Shown here: positions 43,042 through 52,277 of the stretch, piece after piece
Layout: each line of letters begins with the position of its first letter
Position numbering within the stretch: position 1 is the first letter of the stretch
Assembly (NCBI RefSeq): GCF_016427565.1
Contig: NZ_JAELXT010000025.1
Coordinates: 1-64,000 of the forward strand
Origin: Microvirga splendida
GTDB taxonomy: Bacteria > Pseudomonadota > Alphaproteobacteria > Rhizobiales > Beijerinckiaceae
DNA length: 64,000 bases
Direction of reading: 5' to 3'
Position numbers and translations under genes: made by a program
The notes under the pieces: model-generated
Database searches by the model: none
What the model was told of the DNA's origin: nothing
What the model saw: only the letters and a program-made list of their open reading frames with translations

Positions 43042-44295
43042 ATGCGTTTAGGTCATATGCTCGCGAGCGTTGCCTTGGGCTTCGCCACCCTGGCCTCCAC
43101 CGGCGCCAAGGCGGTCGAGATCGAGTACTGGCAATATGTGTTCGACACCCGCGTCAAGGCGATGAACCAGCTCATTGCCAAGTTCCAGGAGGCGAACCCG
43201 GACATCAAGGTCAAGCAGACCACTTTCCCCTATGCCGATTACCAGACCAAGGTGGCGGCCGCGATTCTGGCGGGCCAGGGACCCGACGTCGTGCAGCTGT
43301 TCTATGGCTGGACCGACAATTTCATCGCCGGCAAGATGATCCGCCCCTTGCGCGCAGAAGCCTTCCCGGCCGCTGAGATCGAGCGCGATTTCTTCCCGAT
43401 CGTGAGCGCCATGAAGCGCGGCAACGACTATTACGGCCTGCCGACCGCCGTGCGCTCGCTGGCCCTCTTCTACAACAAGAAGGCTTTCAAGGACGCGGGC
43501 CTCGATCCCAACAACCCACCGAAGACGCTCGAAGAGCTCGTGGCCGCCGCTGAAAAAACCGTGAAGCGCGACGGCAGTGGCAACATCATCTCCGCCGGCA
43601 TGACGCTCGACATGGGCGGGCAGGACCATCAATGGTGGCGCGAGGTGCTGATCCGTCAGTTCGGCGGCGTTCCTTACACGGAGAACGACACCAAGGTTGC
43701 CTATAACGATGAGGCTGGTCTGAAGGCGCTCACCTTCTACACGGACCTGCAGAAGAAGCACAAGGTCGGCCAAGCCGGATTCATGGATGAGGGACAGGCC
43801 GCCTTCCGCGCAGGCCTTGCCGCCATGACCATTGACGGCACCTTCCGCCTCGGCTCCTTCGGCACGATCAAGGCCTTCGATTGGGGCGTGACCGAGCTCC
43901 CCGCCAACGCCCAAGGCGTACGAAGCAACTATGCGAGCTACTTCGCCAACGCCATCACCACGAAGGCGGAAGGCGAGAAGCTGGCGGCGGCAGAGAAGTT
44001 CCTGAAATACGTCTCCTCCCCCGAGGCCATGAAAGTCTGGATGGAGGTCGTGGGCGAGCTCCCGGCCCGCCGTGAAGTGGCCCTGACGCCTGAGAATATT
44101 GCGCATCCGGTCTACGGCCCATTCCTCAAAGGCCTGGAATATGCGCATACCACTCTGTTCAAGGACGAGGCGGCCCAGCGTCAGGTGGCCATCGACATGG
44201 CCAATCGCGTCCTGATCGGCGGCGAGGATCCCAAGACCTCCCTGGCCAAGGCCGCGGAGGCCGAACAGGCGATCATCGACCGCGCCAAGCGCTAA
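43042..44295 (+). CDS. Sugar-type ABC transporter substrate-binding protein (family 1)
   Basis: A 417-residue secreted protein. The signal peptide LASVALGFATLASTGAKA is followed by VEIEYWQYVFDTRVKAMNQL, typical of the carbohydrate-binding SBP_bac_1 group. The closing segment has the family feature ASSPEAM-like (SSPEAMKVWMEVVGELPARR). The ATG at 43042 follows GGAGAGGG. First gene of a six-gene operon and probably the source of the substrate handled by the lyase, kinase and deacetylase beside it. Confidence 0.92.
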   Translation: MRLGHMLASVALGFATLASTGAKAVEIEYWQYVFDTRVKAMNQLIAKFQEANPDIKVKQTTFPYADYQTKVAAAILAGQGPDVVQLFYGWTDNFIAGKMIRPLRAEAFPAAEIERDFFPIVSAMKRGNDYYGLPTAVRSLALFYNKKAFKDAGLDPNNPPKTLEELVAAAEKTVKRDGSGNIISAGMTLDMGGQDHQWWREVLIRQFGGVPYTENDTKVAYNDEAGLKALTFYTDLQKKHKVGQAGFMDEGQAAFRAGLAAMTIDGTFRLGSFGTIKAFDWGVTELPANAQGVRSNYASYFANAITTKAEGEKLAAAEKFLKYVSSPEAMKVWMEVVGELPARREVALTPENIAHPVYGPFLKGLEYAHTTLFKDEAAQRQVAIDMANRVLIGGEDPKTSLAKAAEAEQAIIDRAKR

Positions 44296-44319
44296 TCCAC
44301 GCTCGCGAGGAAGCAGCGC

Positions 44320-45246
44320 ATGTCCGCCGTCTCACATCGGGAGGCCGCCTCCGGCGGCCTCTGGTCGAGGATGAGCCTCGGCCAGAAGCAGGTGATCTGG
44401 GCGTGGAGCTTTCTCGCGGTTCCCCTCGTCTTCTATGTGGTCATCCGCTTCTGGCCGACGTTCCAGGCCTTCTACCTGTCGGCGACGGACTGGACCATCA
44501 CCAAGCCCGCCGCCTTCGTCGGATTGGAGAACTACTGGAGGCTGTTTGAGGATCCGCTGTTCTGGCAGGTATTCCGCAACACCTTCATGTATTTGATCCT
44601 CGGCACCCCGATCAGCCTGCTGATCTCCTTCGTGGTGGCCTATTACCTCGACCGCGTGCGGTTCATGCACTCCTTCATCCGCGCGCTCTACTTCCTGCCC
44701 TTCCTCACCACCGCGGCGGCGATGGCTTGGGTCTGGCGCTGGTTCTACCAGCCCGTTCCCATCGGGGTGATCAACGATGTTCTCTCCAGCTTCGGCATCC
44801 CACAGCAGCCGTTCCTGCGCTCCACCTCTCAGGCACTGCCGGCCGTACTTGCGCCCGCGGTCTGGGCAGGCCTCGGCTTCCAGATCATCATCTTCCTCGC
44901 GGGGCTCAGGGCTATTCCCGTCACCTATTACGAAGCCGCGCGCATCGACGGCCTTTCGGAAGGCGCGATCCTGCGCAGGATCACGCTGCCGCTGCTCAAG
45001 CCGACCCTGGTGTTCCTGGTTGTTTTCTCGTCCATCGGCTTCCTGCGCATCTTCGATCAAGTCTACAACATCAACACGAACGATCCCGGCGGGCCGCTGA
45101 ACTCCACAAAGCCCCTGGTGCTGATGATCTATCAAACCGCCTTCAGCTCCTACGAGATGGGATATGCGGCTGCGCAGACCGTGGTGCTGTTCGTGATCCT
45201 TCTCGTGATCTCCCTCGTCCAGTTGCGCCTCATGAGAGACCGCTGA
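44320..45246 (+). CDS. Sugar ABC transporter permease (MalF/UgpA type)
   Basis: A 308-residue permease with six transmembrane segments. The EAA loop reads YYEAARIDGLSEGAILRRIT. It ends in TGATGA, overlapping the next permease by one base. Confidence 0.93.
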   Translation: MSAVSHREAASGGLWSRMSLGQKQVIWAWSFLAVPLVFYVVIRFWPTFQAFYLSATDWTITKPAAFVGLENYWRLFEDPLFWQVFRNTFMYLILGTPISLLISFVVAYYLDRVRFMHSFIRALYFLPFLTTAAAMAWVWRWFYQPVPIGVINDVLSSFGIPQQPFLRSTSQALPAVLAPAVWAGLGFQIIIFLAGLRAIPVTYYEAARIDGLSEGAILRRITLPLLKPTLVFLVVFSSIGFLRIFDQVYNINTNDPGGPLNSTKPLVLMIYQTAFSSYEMGYAAAQTVVLFVILLVISLVQLRLMRDR

Positions 45247-46097
45247 TGAAAGCCGCCGCATCCTCACAGGGCCTTGCGATGCCACATATCCGGCCAGGCC
45301 GGATCCTTGCCTGGACGCTCCTGTTCATCGGCGGCGTCGTCATGGTGACGCCCCTGCTCTTCATGCTCTCGACCTCACTAAAGGACGCCTCGCAGGTCTA
45401 TGACCTGCGCGTGATCCCCGAGGCGCCGACTCTCGACAACTACATCGAGATCCTCGGGGACGGGCGCTTCACCCGCTGGCTCATCAACTCGACCATCGTG
45501 GCGGTGATCGTCACCCTGTCGAACGTGTTTTTCGACAGCCTCGTCGGCTACACGTTGGCGAAGTTCCGCTTCCGCGGCCGTTACGTCGTCTTCATCGCGA
45601 TCCTGTCCACCTTGATGATCCCGACCGAGATGCTGGTCCTGCCCTGGTATCTCATGGCAAGCCAGTTCGGCTGGCTCGACAGCTACTGGGGAATCATGTT
45701 CCCCGGCATGATGACGGCGTTCGGCACATTTCTGATGAAGCAGTTTTTCGAAGGCGTGCCGGACGACTTCTTGGAGGCGGCGAGGATCGACGGGCTCAAC
45801 GAGTTCACCATCTGGTGGAAGATCGCCATGCCGCTCGTCACCCCTGCCCTCTCGGCGCTCGCCATCTTCACCTTCCTCGGCAATTGGACGGCGTTCTTCT
45901 GGCCTCTCATCGTGACCACGAGCGCCGAACTCTACACTCTGCCCGTCGGGCTCTCCAGCTTCGCGGTCGAGCAGTCGATTCAATGGGAGAAGATCATGAC
46001 GGGCGCGAGCATCGCAACCCTTCCCACCCTTATCATCTTCCTGTTCCTCCAGCGTTACATCGTCCGCGGCGTCATGCTCGCCGGGCTGAAAGGCTGA
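45246..46097 (+). CDS. Sugar ABC transporter permease (MalG/UgpE type)
   Basis: A 283-residue permease with six helices and the EAA loop FLEAARIDGLNEFTIWWKIA. The ATG overlaps the previous stop (TGATG); a much longer frame upstream runs through the first permease gene in another frame and is not real. Four bases separate it from the lyase gene. Confidence 0.92.
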   Translation: MKAAASSQGLAMPHIRPGRILAWTLLFIGGVVMVTPLLFMLSTSLKDASQVYDLRVIPEAPTLDNYIEILGDGRFTRWLINSTIVAVIVTLSNVFFDSLVGYTLAKFRFRGRYVVFIAILSTLMIPTEMLVLPWYLMASQFGWLDSYWGIMFPGMMTAFGTFLMKQFFEGVPDDFLEAARIDGLNEFTIWWKIAMPLVTPALSALAIFTFLGNWTAFFWPLIVTTSAELYTLPVGLSSFAVEQSIQWEKIMTGASIATLPTLIIFLFLQRYIVRGVMLAGLKG

Positions 46098-46101
46098 GCC
46101 G

Positions 46102-47610
46102 ATGACTGCGGGCCCCCACAACGACAGCTCCGTGTTTCCGAATCCGGTCTATAAGGAAACCGTTCTGCGCCCACTCTTCGACGGTGCGAAGGCTCATCAC
46201 GTCGAAGGCTTCCGCCTGATCGACAGAGCTCATCTCGTGATGCTGCACGAGACCGGCATCCTGACGCTCGAGCAGGCCCGTCCGATTGCCCAGGCGCTTG
46301 AGGCGATCGACCGTGAGGTGGACGTCAGCACCCTCACCTACACAGGAGAAGTCGAGGACTTTTTCTTCCTGATCGAGAAGGAATTGCGTGCGCGGCTCGG
46401 ACCCGATCTGGCAGGTCGCCTGCACACGGCGCGCTCGCGCAATGACATCGATCACACTCTGTTCAAGCTCGGTCTCAAGCATCGGATAGATCCCCTGCTG
46501 GAGCGCCTCGTCCGCCTTGCCGAGACCCTGGCGTCTGTCGCCGAGCGGGAGAGCGGTACGATCATCGTCGCCTATACCCACGGCCAGCCAGCGCAGCCGA
46601 CCGTCTTTGGACATTATCTTGCGGCGGTACTGGAAACCCTGCTGCGCGACATTGCGCGGCTGGAGGCGGCTCGTGACATTGTGGACCGCAGCCCCATGGG
46701 AGCCGCCGCCATCACCACGAGCGGCTTTCCCATCGACAGAGACCTGATGGCGCGGCTTCTCGGCTTCAGCCGGCCTCTGCAGAACTCCTATGGCTGTATC
46801 GCGTCGATCGACTATATTACCTCGACCTATTCGGCCATCGAGCTAGCCTTCCTGCATCTCGGCCGCTTCATTCAGGACCTCCAGTTCTGGACAAGCTTCG
46901 AGGTCGGCCAAGTGTATGTGCCCAACGCCTTCGTGCAGATCAGCTCGATCATGCCGCAGAAGCGCAATCCGGTCCCTATCGAGCACATGCGCCACCTTGC
47001 CTCCCAGACGGTCGGGCGGGCGCAGGCCATGCTCACGATCATGCACAACACGCCTTTCACCGACATGAACGACAGCGAGGGCGAAAGCCAAGGCTTCGGA
47101 TACGGCGCCTTCGAGAGCGGCGGGCGCGTGCTCGACCTGCTCACGACGCTGGTCCCGGCGCTGCGCATCAATCCCGACCGGGTGCGTCAGAACATCCGCC
47201 GCAGCTGCATCACGGTGACCGAACTCGCCGACAGCCTCGTCCGGCGTGAGGGGCTTTCGTTCCGTGAGGCGCACGAGATTGCCGCGGAGGTCTCCCGTGC
47301 CGTCGCGGCCATCGGAGGCGACATCGCAGCCGACGGTCATGAGGCCTTTCAGGAGGCTTTCGAGCGTAGTACAAAGCGCCCTTCGGCAATCGACAGGGCT
47401 CAATTCGCCGAGATTGTCTCGCCGGAGAACTTCGTCGCCGTGCGCGACCGTTTCGGCGGTCCGGCCCCAAGGGCGCTCTCACAGGCAATCGCTGGATATA
47501 ACCAAGAGATCTCCGATATTCGCAGCCGCATGCAGGAAGCCGCATACCGGGCCGATGCTGCCGGCCAGGATCTCCAGTTCCGTTTCAACGCACTTCTCGG
47601 AGCCCGCTGA
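46102..47610 (+). CDS. Argininosuccinate lyase-like enzyme of unknown substrate
   Basis: A 502-residue member of the fumarase/aspartase superfamily closest to argininosuccinate lyase. Signatures: HTARSRNDIDHT, VAYTHGQPAQPTVFGHY and SSIMPQKRNPVPIEH, the mobile loop with the catalytic serine. It differs from true ArgH at SPMGAAAITTSGFPIDRDLM (ArgH has a GSGA form) and in the TPFTDMNDSEGESQG segment. It lies inside a sugar importer operon with no arginine genes, so biosynthesis is unlikely. Family members split C-N bonds of N-succinyl adducts to give fumarate; the EDDS lyase of EDTA-degrading bacteria is a precedent. Role here: catabolic lyase, substrate unknown. Confidence 0.87.
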   Translation: MTAGPHNDSSVFPNPVYKETVLRPLFDGAKAHHVEGFRLIDRAHLVMLHETGILTLEQARPIAQALEAIDREVDVSTLTYTGEVEDFFFLIEKELRARLGPDLAGRLHTARSRNDIDHTLFKLGLKHRIDPLLERLVRLAETLASVAERESGTIIVAYTHGQPAQPTVFGHYLAAVLETLLRDIARLEAARDIVDRSPMGAAAITTSGFPIDRDLMARLLGFSRPLQNSYGCIASIDYITSTYSAIELAFLHLGRFIQDLQFWTSFEVGQVYVPNAFVQISSIMPQKRNPVPIEHMRHLASQTVGRAQAMLTIMHNTPFTDMNDSEGESQGFGYGAFESGGRVLDLLTTLVPALRINPDRVRQNIRRSCITVTELADSLVRREGLSFREAHEIAAEVSRAVAAIGGDIAADGHEAFQEAFERSTKRPSAIDRAQFAEIVSPENFVAVRDRFGGPAPRALSQAIAGYNQEISDIRSRMQEAAYRADAAGQDLQFRFNALLGAR

Positions 47611-48680
47611 TGGCGACCGTCGAAATTGATCGTCTCGTGAAGCGCTATGGGCAGACGACCGTCGTCCATGGAATCGACCTCTCGATCCAGGACGGCGAGT
47701 TCGTCGTGCTGGTCGGCCCATCCGGCTGCGGCAAGTCGACGACCCTGAGGATGATCGCAGGGCTTGAGGAGATCAGCGGCGGCGAGATCCGGATCGACGG
47801 ACGCGTCGTCAACGACCTCCAGCCCAGGGACCGGAACATCGCCATGGTGTTCCAGAACTATGCCATCTATCCGCACATGAGCGTCGCCGACAACATTGCC
47901 TTCGGCCTCTACCGCTCCAAGCTTTCAAAGAGCGAGAAGCGTCAGCGCGTCGAGCAGGCTGCCGAGACACTCGGCCTATCGCAGCTCCTGGATCGCCGCC
48001 CCTCGGCGCTGTCAGGCGGCCAACGCCAGCGCGTCGCCATAGGCCGGGCGATGGTTCGTGATCCGGCCGCGTTCCTGTTTGACGAGCCCCTTTCCAATCT
48101 CGATGCTCAACTGCGCACCCAGATGCGCATCGAGATCAAGCGGCTCCACCACAGGCTCGGCACGACCTCGGTGTTCGTCACGCATGATCAGGTCGAGGCC
48201 ATGACGATGGCCGACAGGATCGTGGTGATGCGCGACGGCAGGATCCTGCAGGTGGGCACACCCCTCGAGCTTTACGAGAATCCGGTCGATATATTCACCG
48301 CCCGGTTCATCGGCAGCCCGACGATGAACCTGCTGCCAGCCTCTCTCAAGAATGGTGGAGCGGATCTGACGCTCGGTGGGTCCGTTCAGGTTCCGCCGGC
48401 AGCCGCGACCAGCGCGGACATCCTGGTTGGCGCACGACCGCAGGATCTCGTCCCGAGCAGCCCCGGCGTGCCGGGACTGACTGTGTCAGGCACGGTGGCG
48501 GTTGTGGAAACCCTTGGCTCGGAGACCCTCGTGCACATCGAGAGCGCGGGCCAAACCATCATCGGCTCCGCGCCGGGTCGGCAGATCCCGCAGATCGGCG
48601 AGCATCTGACACTCCATGCCCCGGCAGAGCGCCTCTATTATTTCGACAAGGCCACCGAGAAAGCACTGGCAGCCCGATGA
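47610..48680 (+). CDS. Sugar ABC transporter ATPase (UgpC/MsmK type)
   Basis: A 356-residue ATPase: Walker A GPSGCGKST, Q-loop VFQNYAIYPHMSV, signature LSGGQRQRVAIGRA, Walker B FLFDEPLSNLDA and a C-terminal regulatory OB fold. The sequence FIGSPTMNLLPA marks the CUT1 carbohydrate class. Its ATG overlaps the lyase stop (TGATG), and it overlaps the kinase gene by four bases, so lyase and kinase genes frame the importer ATPase. Confidence 0.94.
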   Translation: MATVEIDRLVKRYGQTTVVHGIDLSIQDGEFVVLVGPSGCGKSTTLRMIAGLEEISGGEIRIDGRVVNDLQPRDRNIAMVFQNYAIYPHMSVADNIAFGLYRSKLSKSEKRQRVEQAAETLGLSQLLDRRPSALSGGQRQRVAIGRAMVRDPAAFLFDEPLSNLDAQLRTQMRIEIKRLHHRLGTTSVFVTHDQVEAMTMADRIVVMRDGRILQVGTPLELYENPVDIFTARFIGSPTMNLLPASLKNGGADLTLGGSVQVPPAAATSADILVGARPQDLVPSSPGVPGLTVSGTVAVVETLGSETLVHIESAGQTIIGSAPGRQIPQIGEHLTLHAPAERLYYFDKATEKALAAR

Positions 48681-49573
48681 CCGGAACGCTCACCGAGCGC
48701 GGCAAGGTCCTATGCCTTGGGCGGACCTATTGCGACATCATCTTCACGGGCCTGAGCGGGATGCCGGTGCTAGGGCGCGAACGGTTTGCCGGTAACGTGA
48801 CCATCGCAGCGGGCGGCGGCGCCTATATCACGGCAGCGCATCTCGCCTCGCTCGGGCGGCCGGCCGCCCTCCTCACCCGCCTTGGATCGGACCCACTGTC
48901 CCAGAGCCTCACTCCCGAGCTCGAATCCAGCGGGATCGATCTGTCGTTCGTCGAGCGGTCCCCAGACGCCGGACCTCAGCCGACGGTGGCCCTGGTCAGA
49001 GACGGGGAAAGAGCCTTCGTGTCCCGACGTGCCGGGGGCTCACGTCCGGCGACGCTGGAGCAGGCTCTCTCGGCCCCTGATGTCGCCCACCTGCACATCG
49101 CGGAATTTGCCACCCTAAAGGACACTCCGGAGGTGATCGCTTTGGCTCGCCGCTTCGGCCTGACGATCTCTCTTGACCCGAGTTGGGACGATGAACTGAT
49201 CCGCCGCGACTCGGACTTCTTCGAGATCTGCGCAGGTATCGACCTGCTGCTTCCGAACGTCGAAGAGGGAAAGGCGCTGACAGGAGAAAGCACGGACGAA
49301 GCCATTCTGCGAAGCCTGCGTGAGCGGTTTCCCTTGGTGGTGCTGAAGCGCGGCGAGCACGGTGCCATAGCCTCCTGCGGGTCGACCTGTGTTTCTGCCG
49401 AAGCCATTCGGGTGAATGTGGTCGACACGACAGGAGCGGGAGATGCCTTCAATGCCGGCTTTCTGCACTCCTGGCTCGGCACCTCGGATCTGGGGAAAAG
49501 CTTGGCGGCTGGGATCGAAGCGGGAGGGCTCTCAGTCCAGTCTGCAGGCGGAGCCCCACCGCGCGCCCCTTGA
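48677..49573 (+). CDS. PfkB family carbohydrate kinase
   Basis: A 298-residue ribokinase-like kinase. The N-terminal substrate region reads AGNVTIAAGGGAYITAAHLA, and the catalytic signature is VDTTGAGDAFNAGFL with the base Asp in GAGDAF. Family members phosphorylate ribose, fructose, adenosine, 2-keto-3-deoxygluconate or related alcohols; the acceptor is not identifiable. Last gene of the importer operon; it should act on a sugar product of the pathway. Confidence 0.9.
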   Translation: MTGTLTERGKVLCLGRTYCDIIFTGLSGMPVLGRERFAGNVTIAAGGGAYITAAHLASLGRPAALLTRLGSDPLSQSLTPELESSGIDLSFVERSPDAGPQPTVALVRDGERAFVSRRAGGSRPATLEQALSAPDVAHLHIAEFATLKDTPEVIALARRFGLTISLDPSWDDELIRRDSDFFEICAGIDLLLPNVEEGKALTGESTDEAILRSLRERFPLVVLKRGEHGAIASCGSTCVSAEAIRVNVVDTTGAGDAFNAGFLHSWLGTSDLGKSLAAGIEAGGLSVQSAGGAPPRAP

Positions 49574-49953
49574 TAGGCCTACGCAAACGATTGCCGGATG
49601 TGACGCAGCCTGCTAGGCGACTGACTACAAGCCGGGCGTTGGACATATGTAGGCACCGTCAGAACGTAGGTATGGCGCAGGACAATGCCGGCAGGACAGA
49701 ACCTTATCGCGGAATGGTTGCGGTTCCGAGGGCACTGTAGGTCCGGCTTGGGTCAAACAGAGAAATCTGCTCCCCACTAGGAACGTCCGGTATTCCCTGC
49801 CAGAGCTGGAATTCGGTTTGCTTCCGGGAGGTGTCAAGACGCGACATTCGTGCTCTTGCATAGCCAGCGATGCCCATCGGCAGAATGGGATCCCTGCATG
49901 AGTGCAACTTCTCCCGTTATGTCTTCTGCAAACATGACGAAGCCGCGGCCACC
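49574..49953. other. Intergenic interval between convergent operons
   Basis: No gene supported. A 67-codon frame at 49704-49907 (-) contains TEFQLWQGIPDVPSGEQISL, which looks weakly protein-like but has no known domain and no clear ribosome site; it would lie downstream of the cyclase gene. Confidence 0.45.
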
Positions 49954-52140
49954 TCATCCCGAAGATGTTGAAGCGTCAGCCCTGTGGCGGATCCGCTGGA
50001 TGTAGAGCTCGTAGTAATCGTCCAGGCCAAACTTCCTGCCTAGCTCCCTGCACAGGAGAATTGTCTCGAGAGCTCGCGGCCAGTCGCATCCCCGATAGGC
50101 TGCGAGCATGGTACCGTTTCGTTCGACCAACTCCACGAAGTCAGGACTCTCAACAAGATCAGCATGTCCCAGGATCGTGAAGATCCGCTCCGGATCGCGC
50201 TTTCCCCTTACCTGCAGATGATCGACCTCGAGCACGGCGAAATGAGAACGCACAGCCTGGGCGGTTTTCTCGCCGATGAGAATAGGAACCCCATACTGCT
50301 TGGTGAGCTCCTCGAGACGGGATGCGAGATTGACCGTGTCGCCCAGGACCGAGTAGTTGAAGTGGAGATCGGATCCGAAGTTGCCGACAACGCAGAGGCC
50401 GGTGTTCAACCCTATCCCGACTCTGAGCGGCGGGATCGCCTGATCACCATCGACGTTCCTCCGATGCTGTTCATTGAGGTCCCTAAGGCTGGCCAGCATG
50501 GCAAGTGCTGCCTCGCATGCGTTCACCTCATGATCGGGGTCGGCGAGCGGAGCGTTCCAGAAGGCCATGATCGCGTCGCCCATGTATTTGTCGATCGTCC
50601 CACGACGTCTCATGATATCCCGTGTCAGCGGCGTAAAGAGCCGATTGATCAGCGCTGTCAGTCCCTGCGGATCATCCTTGTAGACTTCGGAAATGGCCGT
50701 AAAGCCGCGCACGTCCGAGAAGAGGACGGTGAGCTCTCGCTGTTCTCCGCCGAGGGTTAGCCTCTCCGGCGATTGTGCCAGCTGCTCGACCAGATCGGGC
50801 GAGAGATACTGGTTGAAGGCCGATCTGATCCGATAGCGATCTGCGGAAACGCTCACATAATTGGTGCACACGAGAACGGCATAGATCAAGAAGCTCGAGA
50901 GCAAGGGGAAGGTGTAATCGATGAGAAGATCGAGACCTGTGAAGCAGTACCACGACACCCCCAATGTCACCGCGGCAGTGATGCCTCCGAGGGCGAAGAG
51001 AGTTCCGGCATTCACTTTTGGAGCCAGGACGATCAGTAGCACGCTCATCAGCGCCGTGAGCACAAGCTCGATGAAGGCTGTGTAGCTCGGCCGACTCAAG
51101 GTCGATCCCGTCAGGGCGCTCTCCAGGAGCTGGGCATGCAACTCTACGCCTGGCAGCGCCGGGTGTACGGGGGTGACCTTAAGATCGAGAAGACCGGCGG
51201 CCGAAGTTCCGATGAGCACCATTTTTCCTGCCAAGGCGTCGGTGGGTGCTCTGCCGCGTAGAAGATCGATCGCAGGGATGTATCTGCTCAGGTTGAGGGA
51301 GGAGTAATGAAGCCATACCCGGCCCTTTCCATCCGTTGGGATCTCGAAAGTGCCGACACCGACGCTTCGAACCCCGCTCGGGTCCGTTTTGACGAGAATG
51401 GCGTCCGATCCGGTGGCGACCCTCAACATCTCGAGGGACAGGGATGGAACGATAGTTCCGCCAGCCAGTGCGATGATCGGGACTCGACGTACGACACCAT
51501 CCCGGTCGGGAGCAACCGAGAACATGCCATGTCCTCGGGCGGCTTCGTCGAGAACAGGAAGGTTCTGCAGCAGGTGCGGAAACTCGACTAGGAAGAGACG
51601 CGGGTCAGGCCCGAGGGCTGCGATTCCCGTCTGGCCCCCTGCCTGACCGGTGGGCACCGCCCCTGAGACGCGATAGCCCGAACGTCCGAGCACAACTGTG
51701 GACGCGCGGATGGCATCGGCAAAGGTGGTGTCGTTGCTGGGCAGGTGCCGGAGCTTCTCGCGTGTGGCGTCATCCAGGCCTTGAAATGCCTCGGCCGCGA
51801 CCTCCGGCGAGCTGCGATCGGGCTCCGGAAAGAGCACATCGAAGCCGATAACCGTTCCACCCCCTTCGGCGATCTTCGCAACCATCTCGGCCATGATCGT
51901 GCGCGGCCATGGCCATTGCCCCAGAGCCCGCAGACTCTGCTCGTCGATATCTACGATCGCCACGCGGCCCTGCCGCTCGACGCGCGGATAGACGAGTTGA
52001 TAGATATCGAGCGACTTCAGACGAATAGCCTCAACGGGCCCCGGATCCAGGACCCGGAGCACCAGCAGGCCCACGAGAAGCAGGAGACCGACGACCCGGC
52101 CGGTCCCGAAGCGCTGCGTTCTATTCAGAATGGAGGCCAT
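49954..52140 (-). CDS. CHASE2-domain adenylate/guanylate cyclase
   Basis: A 728-residue membrane cyclase. One N-terminal helix (VVGLLLLVGLLVLRVLDPG), a large extracytoplasmic CHASE2 sensor (AIVDIDEQSLRALGQWPWPR, then VIGFDVLFPEPDRSSPE), two or three helices near residues 355-440, and a class III cyclase domain. Metal-binding Asp residues lie in LFSDVRGFTAISE and DKYMGDAIMAFWNAP; the transition-state region is LGDTVNLASRLEELT. CHASE2 senses an unknown envelope signal. It lies 137 bases downstream of the FecR/vWA gene on the same strand. Confidence 0.93.
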   Translation of the reverse strand: MASILNRTQRFGTGRVVGLLLLVGLLVLRVLDPGPVEAIRLKSLDIYQLVYPRVERQGRVAIVDIDEQSLRALGQWPWPRTIMAEMVAKIAEGGGTVIGFDVLFPEPDRSSPEVAAEAFQGLDDATREKLRHLPSNDTTFADAIRASTVVLGRSGYRVSGAVPTGQAGGQTGIAALGPDPRLFLVEFPHLLQNLPVLDEAARGHGMFSVAPDRDGVVRRVPIIALAGGTIVPSLSLEMLRVATGSDAILVKTDPSGVRSVGVGTFEIPTDGKGRVWLHYSSLNLSRYIPAIDLLRGRAPTDALAGKMVLIGTSAAGLLDLKVTPVHPALPGVELHAQLLESALTGSTLSRPSYTAFIELVLTALMSVLLIVLAPKVNAGTLFALGGITAAVTLGVSWYCFTGLDLLIDYTFPLLSSFLIYAVLVCTNYVSVSADRYRIRSAFNQYLSPDLVEQLAQSPERLTLGGEQRELTVLFSDVRGFTAISEVYKDDPQGLTALINRLFTPLTRDIMRRRGTIDKYMGDAIMAFWNAPLADPDHEVNACEAALAMLASLRDLNEQHRRNVDGDQAIPPLRVGIGLNTGLCVVGNFGSDLHFNYSVLGDTVNLASRLEELTKQYGVPILIGEKTAQAVRSHFAVLEVDHLQVRGKRDPERIFTILGHADLVESPDFVELVERNGTMLAAYRGCDWPRALETILLCRELGRKFGLDDYYELYIQRIRHRADASTSSG

Positions 52141-52277
52141 GATCGTCCTTCCGCGAGAACAGGGTCTCGGGCCAGCGCAGGATCGTGGCAGAACCAATCG
52201 AATCTCGACCTTGTGCTCCGCTTGACGAAACTGTCATGGAGCGGGCTCAAGAGAGACGGCGGTCGCAGCATGCTTCC

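Noticed and set aside
44727-46097. 456-codon version of the second sugar permease
   Set aside because: The first 173 codons lie out of frame inside the first permease gene; the real start is the coupled ATG at 45246.
46102-47610. Calling the lyase a biosynthetic argH
   Set aside because: No arginine genes nearby, placement inside a sugar importer operon, and departures at the substrate-binding segments.
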